A stretch of DNA of 64,000 bases from Zhouia spongiae (GTDB taxonomy: Bacteria > Bacteroidota > Bacteroidia > Flavobacteriales > Flavobacteriaceae), in the NCBI RefSeq assembly GCF_022760175.1, contig NZ_CP094326.1:2654804-2718803 (forward strand), written 5' to 3'. The position numbers and the translations under genes are program-made. Positions 37,281 through 46,684 of the stretch are shown here, one piece after another; position 1 is the stretch's first letter; each line of letters begins with the position of its first letter. Below the pieces are notes generated by a model. That model made no database searches. It was not told the DNA's origin and saw nothing but the letters and a program-made list of their open reading frames with translations.

Positions 37281-37474
37281 TGATTAACTGTTGATATTTT
37301 GTTAAATTTAATATACTTAATTAAGAAATCATATCGTATTGATTAGTACATTTAACTAACATGGCTGATACGAACCACAAACGTACTAAAAAAGAAACTC
37401 ATTAACCATATTTGATGATTCACTTTTTTAACCTAACATTGATAAACCAATTATTAACTACAATCAGATAGCTT

Positions 37475-38434
37475 TTGAACGAACTTGTAATTGAACTAAC
37501 GGAAATCAGTCCAAAAGGTTTTTTTGGAACACAAAATTCTAATATTGAACTGTTAAAAAAATATTTTCCAAAACTTAAAATCGTAGCCAGGGGGAATAAG
37601 ATAATAACTTATGGCGATGAAGAAATGCTTGAAGAGTTTGACAAGCGGATGGATATGCTGGTAACACACTTTGGGAAATATAACAAGCTTGACGAAGACA
37701 CTATGGAACGTATATTGTCGAGTACCGATTTAAACGGTATAGAAGAAGCAGAAAGTGAAGGTGAAGTATTAGTGCACGGAGTAGGAGGGAAACTGATAAG
37801 GGCACGGACACCCAATCAAAAAAAGCTGGTAGAGTTAATGAGCAAAAACGATATGGTGTTTGCTATAGGACCGGCCGGTACAGGGAAGACATATACTGGG
37901 GTTGCCCTGGCAGTTAAAGCACTGAAAGAAAAGCAGGTAAGGAGGATTATTTTGACACGACCGGCAGTGGAAGCCGGTGAAAACCTTGGTTTTTTGCCCG
38001 GGGATTTAAAAGAAAAATTAGATCCTTATATGCAACCTCTATATGATGCCCTCAGAGATATGATTCCTGCCGAAAAGCTGGCTAGTTATCTGGAGAAAGG
38101 AGTCATTCAGATTGCACCCCTGGCCTTTATGAGAGGACGGACATTAGATAATGCCTTTGTAATATTGGATGAAGCACAAAATACGACGCATTCTCAAATG
38201 AAAATGTTTTTAACCCGTATGGGAAAAAATGCCAAGTTTATGATCACCGGTGATCCGGGTCAGATCGATCTGCCGAGAAGGGTTATTTCCGGATTAAAGG
38301 AGGCCCTGTTGGTATTGGGGAATGTAAAAGGGGTAGGTGTCATATATCTGGATGATAAAGATGTAATTCGACATCGTCTGGTGAAGAGTATTATAGAAGC
38401 CTATAAAAGAATAGAACACGATAATGAATTTTAG
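37475..38434 (+). CDS. phoH: PhoH-like ATPase
   Basis: The 319-residue protein starts with TTG and reads MNELVIELTEISPKGFFGTQN. Walker A is GPAGTGKTYTG (about 131-141) and Walker B is FVILDEAQNT. The block RPAVEAGENLGFLPGDLKEKLDPYMQPL is typical of PhoH. It is a cytoplasmic ATPase linked to RNA metabolism and ribosome function. It is divergent from the SAM-hydroxide gene. Confidence 0.93.
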   Translation: MNELVIELTEISPKGFFGTQNSNIELLKKYFPKLKIVARGNKIITYGDEEMLEEFDKRMDMLVTHFGKYNKLDEDTMERILSSTDLNGIEEAESEGEVLVHGVGGKLIRARTPNQKKLVELMSKNDMVFAIGPAGTGKTYTGVALAVKALKEKQVRRIILTRPAVEAGENLGFLPGDLKEKLDPYMQPLYDALRDMIPAEKLASYLEKGVIQIAPLAFMRGRTLDNAFVILDEAQNTTHSQMKMFLTRMGKNAKFMITGDPGQIDLPRRVISGLKEALLVLGNVKGVGVIYLDDKDVIRHRLVKSIIEAYKRIEHDNEF

Positions 38435-38471
38435 TTTCTCAGGCGATCATAATTAGCAAGTTAAAAATTGT

Positions 38472-38510
38472 AATTCCAAAATTGGAATTCGTAAAACCCT
38501 TGTATCTTTG
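38472..38510 (+). promoter_or_regulatory. purC promoter with overlapping palindrome
   Basis: -7 box TATCTTTG (38503-38510) with TTG at 38482-38484, 18 bp apart, fits the Bacteroidota promoter. The perfect inverted repeat AATTCCAAAATTGGAATT (38472-38489) covers the -33 region and could be an operator. Confidence 0.6.
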
Positions 38511-38533
38511 CAGGCAAATTCAACACAACTTTA

Positions 38534-39487
38534 ATGAGCAATACAATTACAAAAACTGATTTTCAATTTCCAGGACAGAAAAGTGTATATCACGGCAAGG
38601 TAAGGGAGGTATATAATATTAACGATAACCTGTTGGTGATGATCGCTACCGACAGGATTTCTGCTTTCGACGTAGTAATGCCAAAAGGAATTCCTTATAA
38701 AGGGCAAATACTAAATCAGATAGCTACCAAGTTTATGGAGCAAACAAAGGACATTGTGCCCAATTGGTTGGTAGCAACGCCTGATCCCAATGTTGCTGTC
38801 GGACATCTTTGTGAGCCTTTTAAGGTGGAAATGGTCATTCGGGGGTATTTATCCGGTCATGCTGCCAGAGAATACAAAGCAGGTAAAAGAATTTTGTGTG
38901 GAGTGGCAATGCCGGAAGGGATGAAAGAAAATGATAAATTTCCCGAGCCTATTATAACTCCTGCCACTAAAGCAGAACAGGGAGAGCACGATGAAGATAT
39001 TTCGCGTGAAGAGATTCTGAGCAGAGGTATTGTAGCTCAAGAAGATTATGAATTATTAGAGAAGTATACGCGGGAATTATTTAGGAGAGGTACTGAAATA
39101 GCTGCGGAGAGAGGTTTGATATTGGTAGACACCAAATATGAATTCGGAAAAACGAAAGATGGCAAGATTGTCTTGATTGATGAGATTCATACACCGGATT
39201 CGTCAAGGTATTTTTATGTGGACGGGTATCAGGAACGCCAGGATAAGAATGAGCCCCAAAAACAGCTGTCTAAAGAGTTTGTAAGACAGTGGCTTATAGA
39301 AAATGGTTTTCAGGGAAAAGAAGGTCAGCAGCTGCCGGAAATGAGCGATGCCTATGTACAAACGGTTTCAGAAAGGTACATAGAACTTTATGAGAATATT
39401 ATGGGGGAGGATTTTGTAAAGGCGGATGTATCGGATATAGAAGATCGCATTGCCGTGAATGTTGAAGAGTTTTTGAAAATCAAATAA
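38534..39487 (+). CDS. purC: phosphoribosylaminoimidazole-succinocarboxamide synthase
   Basis: The 317-residue SAICAR synthase carries out the eighth step of IMP synthesis. It begins with [30 protein letters not shown] and shows the family blocks [17 protein letters not shown] and DTKYEFG. The end [14 protein letters not shown] is usual in the Bacteroidota form. It is monocistronic, with its own promoter and a terminator 34 bp after the stop. Confidence 0.97.
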   Translation: MSNTITKTDFQFPGQKSVYHGKVREVYNINDNLLVMIATDRISAFDVVMPKGIPYKGQILNQIATKFMEQTKDIVPNWLVATPDPNVAVGHLCEPFKVEMVIRGYLSGHAAREYKAGKRILCGVAMPEGMKENDKFPEPIITPATKAEQGEHDEDISREEILSRGIVAQEDYELLEKYTRELFRRGTEIAAERGLILVDTKYEFGKTKDGKIVLIDEIHTPDSSRYFYVDGYQERQDKNEPQKQLSKEFVRQWLIENGFQGKEGQQLPEMSDAYVQTVSERYIELYENIMGEDFVKADVSDIEDRIAVNVEEFLKIK

Positions 39488-39520
39488 AAAAAGCAGGAGG
39501 TTACTTGATAATACAATTAG

Positions 39521-39552
39521 AAGGCCGTTCTGTTTCAGTACGGTCTTTTTTA
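39521..39552 (+). terminator. terminator of purC
   Basis: Stem GGCCGT/ACGGTC (one G-T pair) is followed by TTTTTTATT, just after the purC stop. Confidence 0.75.
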
Positions 39553-39571
39553 TTAAGGAGGGGTAATATTG

Positions 39572-39649
39572 AAAACATTTAGGGTTCAGTTTAAAGGAGT
39601 GAAGAATACTGAACTCTTCCTTTTCAGATTAACAACAATCTTTGCATAA
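39572..39649 (+). pseudogene. remnant of ISAon1/ISL3-type transposase C-terminus (copy 1)
   Basis: The frame reads KTFRVQFKGVKNTELFLFRLTTIFA-stop, matching the very end of the transposase seen in copy 2. Everything upstream is lost. The following sequence up to GGGCATGATCC repeats after copy 2 as well. Confidence 0.7.
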
Positions 39650-39663
39650 ACACAACAATTGGG

Positions 39664-39864
39664 CATGATCCGTTTAAAGCTTTTAACACCATAGCTAATA
39701 CGATAACTATGAACTATAAATCGATCTTGAATTATTTTATAAACAGGAGCACCAATGCTTCGGCTGAATCTTTCAATGCTAAAATAAAAGCGTTCAGAGC
39801 ACAGTTTAGAGGAGTGAAAAATGTAGAATTCTTCCTTTATAGATTAACTACAATTTTTGCATAA
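39664..39864 (+). pseudogene. remnant of ISAon1/ISL3-type transposase C-terminus (copy 2)
   Basis: The frame reads from about HDPFKAFNTIANTI through NYFINRSTNASAESFNAKIK to FLYRLTTIFA-stop. This is the C-terminal end of a DDE transposase with the conserved NASAESFNAKIKAFR block. Upstream catalytic parts are missing. It starts directly at the end of copy 1, so two decayed copies sit in tandem between purC and the tRNA gene. Confidence 0.8.
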
Positions 39865-39966
39865 ACACAACAATTGGGCATGATCCCATGATCCCCTATA
39901 CCACATTCCTTTGAATATAATGCATAAAAAAGAGAACCAATTTCTTGATTCTCTTATCTCATTTTG

Positions 39967-40040
39967 TAGCGAGGACGGGATTTGAACCCGTGGCCTCCGG
40001 GTTATGAATCCGACGCTCTAACCAACTGAGCTACCTCGCC
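39967..40040 (-). tRNA. tRNA-Met (anticodon CAT)
   Basis: The 74-nt cloverleaf on the minus strand has acceptor GGCGAGG/CCTCGCT, D-arm GCTCAGTTGGTTAGAGC, anticodon loop with CAT and T-loop GGTTCAAATCC. A lysidine-modified Ile tRNA or an initiator cannot be fully excluded from the anticodon alone. The G-T closing pair and T-arm suggest the elongator form. CCA is not encoded. Confidence 0.93.
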
Positions 40041-40091
40041 CGATCCTTACCAGGCAAAGTCTTAATGCAGACTTTTTGTGCTTAGCGGGTG

Positions 40092-40122
40092 CAAATATAG
40101 AAACTAATTTTACTACCACAAA
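40092..40122 (-). promoter_or_regulatory. tRNA-Met promoter
   Basis: On the minus strand TTTG (40119-40122) and TATATTTG (40092-40099) are exactly 19 bp apart, an ideal Bacteroidota promoter ahead of the tRNA. Confidence 0.75.
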
Positions 40123-40216
40123 TCAAAAAATGAAAAAAAATATTTTTTCAGAAAAAGTATTGCCGTTTCAAAGAAATAAGTATATTGTCTTTTTAAATTT
40201 ATTAAAGTAATATTAC

Positions 40217-40600
40217 ATGCAAGATAAAGTAAAATACGAACTTGAATTCCCCATACACTCGTCTCCACAATTACTATATCAATATATATCTACGCCTTCC
40301 GGACTCTCTGAATGGTTTGCTGATAACGTAAATTCAAGAGGAGAGATGTTTACCTTTATTTGGGATGGTTCTGAAGAACAGGCAAAGCTGTTAAAAAAGA
40401 AAAACGGTGTTCTTGTAAAATTCCAATGGGTACACAATGAGGATGACAGTTATTTTGAAATGAAAATTGTCGTAGACGAAATTACCAAAGATGTATCATT
40501 GATTGTGACTGATTTTGTTGAAGAAGATGAAATAGACGAAGCAAAGATGTTGTGGGAAAATCAAATTTCAGATCTTAAACACGTAATCGGCTCTGTTTAA
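40217..40600 (+). CDS. START-like (SRPBCC) domain protein
   Basis: The 127-residue protein (KYELEFPIHSSPQLLYQYISTPSGLSEWFADNV...LWENQISDLKHVIGS) fits the small START/AHSA1-like family common in Bacteroidota. The fold binds hydrophobic ligands, but no ligand is known. It is followed by a terminator-like hairpin before the pabC-like gene. Confidence 0.85.
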   Translation: MQDKVKYELEFPIHSSPQLLYQYISTPSGLSEWFADNVNSRGEMFTFIWDGSEEQAKLLKKKNGVLVKFQWVHNEDDSYFEMKIVVDEITKDVSLIVTDFVEEDEIDEAKMLWENQISDLKHVIGSV

Positions 40601-40633
40601 TTTACAGAATCATAAACTATCAACTATATTTGT

Positions 40634-40659
40634 GCCTTGATTTATTCAAGGCATTTTTT
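40634..40659 (+). terminator. terminator between START-like and pabC-like genes
   Basis: GCCTTGA-TTTAT-TCAAGGC is a perfect 7-bp stem followed by a T-run (ATTTTTT). It ends at the base before the ATG of the next gene, and a -7 box (TATATTTG, 40625-40632) overlaps its left side. Confidence 0.65.
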
Positions 40660-41505
40660 ATGATTAACTTTAACGGGAATACTTTAGCAGACGACAGTAA
40701 GTTTTTAAATCATACCAACAGGGGCTTCCGGTATGGCGACGGTTTATTCGAAACTTTAAAAGTAGTGAACTCCAAGATCCTTTTCTGGGAAGATCACTAT
40801 TTCAGGTTAATGTCATCCATGCGTATTTTAAGAATGGAAATACCGATGGAATTTACACTCGAGTTTTTAGAAAAAGAAATTCTTGGTCTTGTTAAGGTCA
40901 ATAAACTTGAAAATACTACAGCAAGAATTCGTTTTACTGTGTTCAGGGATGCAGAAGGTTTTTACCTTCCGGAAAACAACAATGTCGGCTATACCATTGA
41001 AGCTGTTGAAATAACAAACCCATTTTATGTTATTAACGACCTGCCCTATGAGGTGGAATTGTTTAAAGACCATTATGTTGAACCCGGTTTGCTTTCTACT
41101 TTAAAGACCGGCAATAAGCTGATAAACATAGTGGGAAGTGTGTTTGCAAAAGAGAATGATTATAACAATTGCCTTTTGGTTAACAATAGCAAGAATGTGG
41201 TGGAAGCTTTAAACGGGAATTTATTTTTGGTAAAAGGGAATGAAATAAAGACGCCCCCATTGTCTGACGGATGTCTGAATGGGATCATGAGGAGGCAGCT
41301 TATCAGTATACTGGGATCTGTTGAGGAGTATGAGTTAAAGGAAGAATCAATTTCTCCTTTTGAGCTTCAGAAAGCAGATGAGTTATTTATTACCAATGTA
41401 ATTATCGGGATACAACCGATAACCAAATACCGTAAAAAAACGTATCGTACAAATGTGGTCAAGAGTATTGTAGGAAAGTTGAATGTAAAAGTAAGGCTGT
41501 CTTAG
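40660..41505 (+). CDS. class IV aminotransferase (pabC/ilvE-like)
   Basis: The 281-residue PLP enzyme has NRGFRYGDGLFETLKVV near the N-terminus, the PLP Lys in TGNKLINIVG and the C-terminal block ELFITNVIIGIQPI. ATG at 40660 is used because the upstream TTG frame runs through a terminator hairpin. It is probably aminodeoxychorismate lyase (folate) or a branched-chain-type aminotransferase. No neighbouring pab gene decides this. Confidence 0.85.
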   Translation: MINFNGNTLADDSKFLNHTNRGFRYGDGLFETLKVVNSKILFWEDHYFRLMSSMRILRMEIPMEFTLEFLEKEILGLVKVNKLENTTARIRFTVFRDAEGFYLPENNNVGYTIEAVEITNPFYVINDLPYEVELFKDHYVEPGLLSTLKTGNKLINIVGSVFAKENDYNNCLLVNNSKNVVEALNGNLFLVKGNEIKTPPLSDGCLNGIMRRQLISILGSVEEYELKEESISPFELQKADELFITNVIIGIQPITKYRKKTYRTNVVKSIVGKLNVKVRLS

Positions 41506-42062
41506 TTTAAGTTAGGGTTTTCAGGAGCATTGGACCAAATCAGGTAATCGCCCCCAAGTTCAATCATTTTTTCTTTCCAGAAATAGTTGGCAGATTTGTT
41601 TATAACGTTACTCTTGTATTTGTTCTCGGTAACAATCCATGAATTTCCGGTAAGTTCTTTTTCTAATTGAAAGATAGCCCAACCTGAATACCCCAGAAAG
41701 AACCGTATTTCCGATTCCTTGATGGTGCCGTTATTGATGAGGTCGATTATTTTTTCGAAATCGCCGCCCCAATAAATACCGCTGGAAATCTCTACGCTGC
41801 CTGGAATTAAATCAGGAACCTTATGGATAAAGTAAAGATTATCCTGTTCTACGGGTCCCCCGTTATAGACTAAGAAATTTTTTCTGATATCCGGGATTAG
41901 TTCATTGAGCCTGAACTCTAGTGGTTTGTTTAGAATGAATCCGATAGAACCTTCTTCATTGTGTTCGGCCAGAAGCACTACAGATCTATTGAAAGATGCA
42001 TCTCCAATTATAGATGGCTCTGCAATGAGCAAATGTCCTTTTTTTGGCTTTAAGGCTACCAT
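41502..42062 (-). CDS. YqgE/AlgH family protein (UPF0301)
   Basis: The 186-residue protein contains KGHLLIAEPSIIGDASFNRSVVLLAEH and GFILNKPLE, then YNGGPVEQDNLYFIH, the signature of UPF0301. Its function is uncertain. It converges with and overlaps the pabC-like gene by 4 bp on the opposite strand. Confidence 0.93.
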   Translation of the reverse strand: MVALKPKKGHLLIAEPSIIGDASFNRSVVLLAEHNEEGSIGFILNKPLEFRLNELIPDIRKNFLVYNGGPVEQDNLYFIHKVPDLIPGSVEISSGIYWGGDFEKIIDLINNGTIKESEIRFFLGYSGWAIFQLEKELTGNSWIVTENKYKSNVINKSANYFWKEKMIELGGDYLIWSNAPENPNLN

Positions 42063-42141
42063 TGGTTAGTTATTTACTCTTAAATTTAACTAAAAAATTC
42101 CCAAGTTTCAAAATTTGGTTCTGAAAAATTGATAAGGTAAA

Positions 42142-42164
42142 TAAAAAAGCGCCCAAAAGGCGCT
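42142..42164 (-). terminator. terminator of the HU gene
   Basis: AGCGCC-CAAAA-GGCGCT stem with a T-run on the minus strand (six A on the plus strand), 27 bp after the HU stop. Confidence 0.8.
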
Positions 42165-42190
42165 TAATGTGTTCTGTATTCCGGTAGTCG

Positions 42191-42463
42191 TTAGTTTACA
42201 GCGCCAGAAAGATCAGCACCAGCTTTAAACTTAACTACATTTTTAGCAGCAATTTTGATAGTTTTACCGGTTTGTGGATTTCTACCTTCTCTTGCAGATC
42301 TTTTAGACACAGACCAAGAACCGAAACCTACCAAAGAAACTCTGCCTCCCTTTTTTAAAGTACCTTCTACATTACCTAAAAATGATTCTAATGCTTTTTT
42401 AGCTGCTGCTTTTGTGATGCCGGCATCGGCTGCCATAGCATCAATTAATTCTGTTTTGTTCAT
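42191..42463 (-). CDS. HU-family DNA-binding protein
   Basis: The 90-residue basic protein begins MNKTELIDAMAADAGITKAAAKKALESF and has the arm motif GRNPQTGKTIKI. It is a typical homodimeric nucleoid protein. Monocistronic with a terminator. Confidence 0.95.
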   Translation of the reverse strand: MNKTELIDAMAADAGITKAAAKKALESFLGNVEGTLKKGGRVSLVGFGSWSVSKRSAREGRNPQTGKTIKIAAKNVVKFKAGADLSGAVN

Positions 42464-42654
42464 AATTCAACGAATTTAAAACTTACTTGTTGGTTAAACA
42501 TTAATTTTAATTAGCCTATACAAATTTATACGGATTATGCAATCATGCAAGTAATATCAAGGGAAATCGAGTATTTTGTTAATAACTTCGGCTCCATTGT
42601 TAATAAAGTAAGCTTTTTTGGACAAAATTTGCTCATCTCGCTCTGTATAAGGGC

Positions 42655-43605
42655 TTAACGAACATAAGCTTCGCTTTTTATTTCATATCCATTCAAAACG
42701 TCTTTCACATCCATCCTTCTTTTTCCGGGAAGCTGAATCTCTTTTAAGATGATATATCCATTACGAACCGCTACTTTAATGCTGTCTTTTGTGGTGATCA
42801 GTATCCCTGTTTTGTCATTGTGGTCTATTCTTTCAACAGCAGTGTTGTATATTTTTATAAAAATCTCTTCCGTCGCATTGTACAAGGTCGTCCATGCAGC
42901 CGGGTATGGACTAAGCCCTCTGATATGGTTGTAGATAGTTTCTATAGAGAGCGTCCAGTCTATCTTACAAGTATCCTTATGTATTTTATAGGCTGCATTT
43001 AGAGGTTTGTCGTCTTTCTGAATAGAAGTGGCAACATCGGTTGTTTCTATTTCCCTGATTGTTTTTAAAACCAGCTTGGCGCCTGTACTCATCAATTTGT
43101 CATGCAGCGTACCGGCATTTTCGTCCGGGGTTATATCGACACTTTCCTGAAAGATCATGGCTCCTGTGTCTATCTTTTCATCTATAAAAAAAGTGGTAAC
43201 ACCTGTTGTGGTCTCCCCATTTATGATAGCCCAGTTTATGGGGGCAGCTCCACGGTATTGAGGCAATAAGGATGCGTGTAAATTGAAAGTGCCGTATTCT
43301 GGCATTTGCCAAACGGCTTTTGGGAGCATTCTGAATGCAACTACCACTTGCAGGTTTGCATTAAGCAACCTTAATTCCGAAAGAAATTCCTCGTCCTTTA
43401 AATTGGTAGGTTGTAAGGTCGGCAATTCTTTTTCAACAGCATATTTTTTTACTGCGGATTGCTGTAATTTTCTGCCTCTTCCTGCAGGTTTGTCAGGGGC
43501 AGTAACGACCCCTACTATATTGTAATTATTATCGACTAATGTTCTTAGGGTTTCTACGGCAAAATCCGGGGTTCCCATAAATACTATTCTTAAATCCTTT
43601 TTCAT
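42655..43605 (-). CDS. fmt: methionyl-tRNA formyltransferase
   Basis: The roughly 316-residue enzyme formylates initiator Met-tRNA. Visible blocks are VFMGTPDFAVETL, NLHASLLPQYRGAAPINWAI and a C-terminal domain ending DVLNGYE. I use ATG at 43605 (MKKDLRIVFMGTPDF); a longer start 30 bp upstream would overlap recQ. It is coupled to recQ in one unit. Confidence 0.95.
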   Translation of the reverse strand: MKKDLRIVFMGTPDFAVETLRTLVDNNYNIVGVVTAPDKPAGRGRKLQQSAVKKYAVEKELPTLQPTNLKDEEFLSELRLLNANLQVVVAFRMLPKAVWQMPEYGTFNLHASLLPQYRGAAPINWAIINGETTTGVTTFFIDEKIDTGAMIFQESVDITPDENAGTLHDKLMSTGAKLVLKTIREIETTDVATSIQKDDKPLNAAYKIHKDTCKIDWTLSIETIYNHIRGLSPYPAAWTTLYNATEEIFIKIYNTAVERIDHNDKTGILITTKDSIKVAVRNGYIILKEIQLPGKRRMDVKDVLNGYEIKSEAYVR

Positions 43606-43631
43606 TCTGTATGTTTTCTTGTCAAAAGTAT

Positions 43632-45533
43632 TCATTTGAGTTGATATTCATTTTTTTGGTTGATACATATTTTATCATCCTCTAAAAGCCGGCGTATAGC
43701 TTCAATAATAAATTCTTCACGAAAAGTTAATTGTTCATGGATTTTTCTTGAAGAGAGTGCGCTGTTTTTCAAAAGTTTTAATATTTGCTCAGCGACAATA
43801 TCGAGTACCTCATGTGAAGTTTTTTTCTGCTTCTGGAGAATGCAGAAAGAACAGATTCCGCATGGACGCAAGTCATTCTCTCCGAAGTAGGAGAGGAGTT
43901 GTACACTTTTACACCTATCGTTCGTGTTGCAATAGTCGAAAACTGCTTGAAGCTTATTGACTTTAAGCTTATTTTGCTTTTTTACGTCTTTAGCTATTAT
44001 GTTTATAACCCTGTCGTCTTCCCTGGGGACTAAAAAGGTGATCTCGGCATCTGTGTTTTTAGCATTCAGGGCAATAATTTCATCCTTTGCGAGTTGTTCC
44101 AGCACATTCATTACGTCCTCTTCAGTAGAAGCTGTTTTACTTGAAATGAGTACTGTATTGATTTTTGTGGGGAGGTCAAAGACACCTCCGTATGTCCTTA
44201 AAATAGCCTGGACAATTGTTTCAATCTTAGGGTACTTGTCCATATAGGAGAACAAGCTGTTGGAGTTTACGGTAAATTGAAGAACGATGTTGTTTTTATA
44301 AGATTCTGTAAAATTAATAACCGAATGCCTGTCTAACGTTTTAAGACCGTTATAGGTTAGCAAGCCATTGAACCGGTATCTATGGCAGAATTCGTTAAAG
44401 TTAAATGCAAAAACCTCATCTTTTCCTTCTCCGTAACTCACCTGAAAAAAATTATTGAGTTTCTTATAGAGAAGTTTAAGGAAACCGGTGTCTGGAATTA
44501 CTTTAATAAACTGTTCTTCTGCCTGTGACTCATCTGATTTGTTTTTAAGGATAACGGCAAACGACTTGTTTCCGTCCCTGCCGGCCCTTCCTGACTCCTG
44601 ATAGTAATTTTCGATACTGTCTGGTAGGTTTAAATGAATAACGGTCCTTACATTAGGTTTGTCGATACCCATGCCAAAAGCATTGGTAGCAACCATAACC
44701 TGTATGTCGTCACGGAGCCAGGCTTGTAGTTTCTCCTGCTTTTCATCAGAGGAAACCCCGCCGTGGTAAAAAGCAGCTTTGATTCCCAGTTGGGTTAAAA
44801 ATTCGGTGTAACTGACAGTGGCCTTTCTGCTGGTTACATAAATAATTGAAGAACCTTTGTTTTTTTTTAAGATCCGTTCGAGCTTGTACTTTTTATCTTC
44901 TTCTTCAAATACCATATATGCAATGTTCGGACGAGAAAAAGAACTTTTAACTGTTTGTGGTTGTCGCAGATTAAGGTTGTTTATGATATCTTTTTGAACA
45001 TCTGCTGTGGCAGAAGCTGTCAGTGCAACGATGGGTACTTGAGGAAAGGTTTCTCTTAACCATGAACAATTCCTGTATGCAGGCCTGAAATCATGTCCCC
45101 ATTCAGAAATACAATGTGCCTCATCTATAGCGATCAGGTTTACAGGCATTTGTCTTATCCGCTCCTGCACCAACTCTTGCTGTAGCCGTTCTGGAGACAA
45201 GTATAAAAATTTATAATTGCCATAAATGCAGTTGTCCAATAAGGTGTCTATATCATTATGTTTTAAACCTCCTGTTAGTCCAATAGCTTTTATATTTTTA
45301 TTTTTTAACTGGTTTACCTGATCTTGTATGAGTGCAACAAGAGGCGATATAACAATACATATACCATCCAAGACCATTGCAGGAACCTGGAAACATACAG
45401 ACTTTCCGCCACCGGTAGGAAGGAGGGCGAGAGTGTCTTGTTTGTTTAAAAGATGGTCTATGACTTGTTCCTGGGGCTCTCTGAATGAGTCAAATCCCCA
45501 GTATTGTTTTAAAACCGATAATGGATCAAGCAT
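43632..45533 (-). CDS. recQ: RecQ-family ATP-dependent DNA helicase
   Basis: The 633-residue helicase has Walker A LLPTGGGKSVCFQVP, DEAHCISEWGHDFRP and the zinc-binding Cys set (CNTNDRCKS...CGICSFC). It acts in recombination and replication-fork repair. The HRDC domain is replaced by a short C-terminal winged-helix tail, as in many Bacteroidota. The stop lies 27 bp before fmt. Confidence 0.94.
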   Translation of the reverse strand: MLDPLSVLKQYWGFDSFREPQEQVIDHLLNKQDTLALLPTGGGKSVCFQVPAMVLDGICIVISPLVALIQDQVNQLKNKNIKAIGLTGGLKHNDIDTLLDNCIYGNYKFLYLSPERLQQELVQERIRQMPVNLIAIDEAHCISEWGHDFRPAYRNCSWLRETFPQVPIVALTASATADVQKDIINNLNLRQPQTVKSSFSRPNIAYMVFEEEDKKYKLERILKKNKGSSIIYVTSRKATVSYTEFLTQLGIKAAFYHGGVSSDEKQEKLQAWLRDDIQVMVATNAFGMGIDKPNVRTVIHLNLPDSIENYYQESGRAGRDGNKSFAVILKNKSDESQAEEQFIKVIPDTGFLKLLYKKLNNFFQVSYGEGKDEVFAFNFNEFCHRYRFNGLLTYNGLKTLDRHSVINFTESYKNNIVLQFTVNSNSLFSYMDKYPKIETIVQAILRTYGGVFDLPTKINTVLISSKTASTEEDVMNVLEQLAKDEIIALNAKNTDAEITFLVPREDDRVINIIAKDVKKQNKLKVNKLQAVFDYCNTNDRCKSVQLLSYFGENDLRPCGICSFCILQKQKKTSHEVLDIVAEQILKLLKNSALSSRKIHEQLTFREEFIIEAIRRLLEDDKICINQKNEYQLK

Positions 45534-45634
45534 TAAATAACATATTATTTATGAGTGAAAGTTACTAATAAGCGGGCAAGCTTACCTTATTCCCCAATAA
45601 ATTTTTAAGCTTCTTCAGGTTTATGGCAATACAC

Positions 45635-46177
45635 CTACAGGTTTTTTTCAATAAAATCCGCTCTCAGGTCTACAGTACCTGTCGGAACTTCGACCAAGTG
45701 ATAACCATATCTTTTGTATGCAGCTTCAAGGTGGTCATGGATTAAGACGGCCTGCTCAAAATTTTCGTAACGCTCATTATCACTGATATAGATATCTTCC
45801 CATGGGGGGAGTAAAAATATTTTATCGTAGGTATGTTGTTCACAGGCCCGGGTAAAATAAGGAGGGTATGTTTGATTGGCATAGTCGAGGTAAGCTACTA
45901 CATCAGGAATGCCCCTGTCGAGGAAAACACTTTTTTCCGGATGGTTCAGGGCTTCTTTAAATTGAGAGACTCTTCCTTCGAGCAGTTTTTTGCTGAACAA
46001 TAGCGGATCTTCTAAAAACAGTTGTTCGATCCCTTGTTTCTGGGCTTCTAACGTTACCTGTCTCGAAATTTCCGGAAAGCATACATGTCCACGTTGCTTT
46101 AAGATTTCTACCACTGATGTTTTTCCCGTTCCGGGTCCTCCTGTAATAACAATTTTCTTATGACTCACTCCTGGCAA
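45635..46177 (-). CDS. AAA ATPase of the AAA_28 / NadR-like type
   Basis: The 180-residue protein has Walker A GGPGTGKTSVVEIL (13-26) and LDRGIPDVVAYLDY, typical of AAA_28 nucleoside-kinase-like ATPases. The substrate is not known. It stands alone between recQ and DUF493. Confidence 0.85.
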   Translation of the reverse strand: MPGVSHKKIVITGGPGTGKTSVVEILKQRGHVCFPEISRQVTLEAQKQGIEQLFLEDPLLFSKKLLEGRVSQFKEALNHPEKSVFLDRGIPDVVAYLDYANQTYPPYFTRACEQHTYDKIFLLPPWEDIYISDNERYENFEQAVLIHDHLEAAYKRYGYHLVEVPTGTVDLRADFIEKNL

Positions 46178-46236
46178 TATTCAGGCGACAAAAATAGTGA
46201 AATCTTCATAGAACCCGAAAATTGAAATCTAAAGCC

Positions 46237-46244
46237 TATCTTTG
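46237..46244 (+). promoter_or_regulatory. putative -7 box of the DUF493 gene
   Basis: TATCTTTG matches TAnnTTTG, 29 bp before ATG 46274. The candidate TTG upstream is only 12 bp away, shorter than usual. Confidence 0.4.
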
Positions 46245-46273
46245 CATCTGATAATCGCGATCAGTTAAGAGTA

Positions 46274-46564
46274 ATGGAAAACCAGGATAACAGAAAAGCT
46301 TTTTACGAAAAGTTAAGACAGCAGTTAGAGGATACATCAATATGGCCGTCCCAGTATTTATATAAATTTATTGTCCCGACTGATGTTGATAAGATCAATC
46401 AGGTAGAAGCTTTGTTTGATAATATGGGAGCTGTTATCAACACCAAGAAGTCTACCAAAGGGACATATACGAGTATTACGATTTCTTTAAAAATGGGATC
46501 TCCGGAAGCGGTGATAGAAAAGTATCAGCAAGCTGAGAAAGTAGACGGGATTATTTCTCTCTGA
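46274..46564 (+). CDS. DUF493 family protein
   Basis: The 96-residue protein (LYKFIVPTDVDKINQVEALFDNMGAVINTKKSTKGTYTSITIS) has the ferredoxin-like DUF493/YbeD pattern. The family is broadly conserved, and YbeD is thought to be a regulatory ligand-binding domain. Confidence 0.9.
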   Translation: MENQDNRKAFYEKLRQQLEDTSIWPSQYLYKFIVPTDVDKINQVEALFDNMGAVINTKKSTKGTYTSITISLKMGSPEAVIEKYQQAEKVDGIISL

Positions 46565-46684
46565 TAAATTGATTTGTCGATTCTATAAAAATTAGTATTT
46601 TGCAGTGCAACGCAAGATTGACTTCCGGAATATGAGATTCACTGCGTACTTCATTCATTTAATGAATTAAAACCAACAATTGTT

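Noticed and set aside
40056..40077. AAAGTCT-AGACTTT hairpin with T-run upstream of tRNA-Met
   Set aside because: It faces away from the tRNA and no gene on the + strand ends just before it; not called as a terminator.
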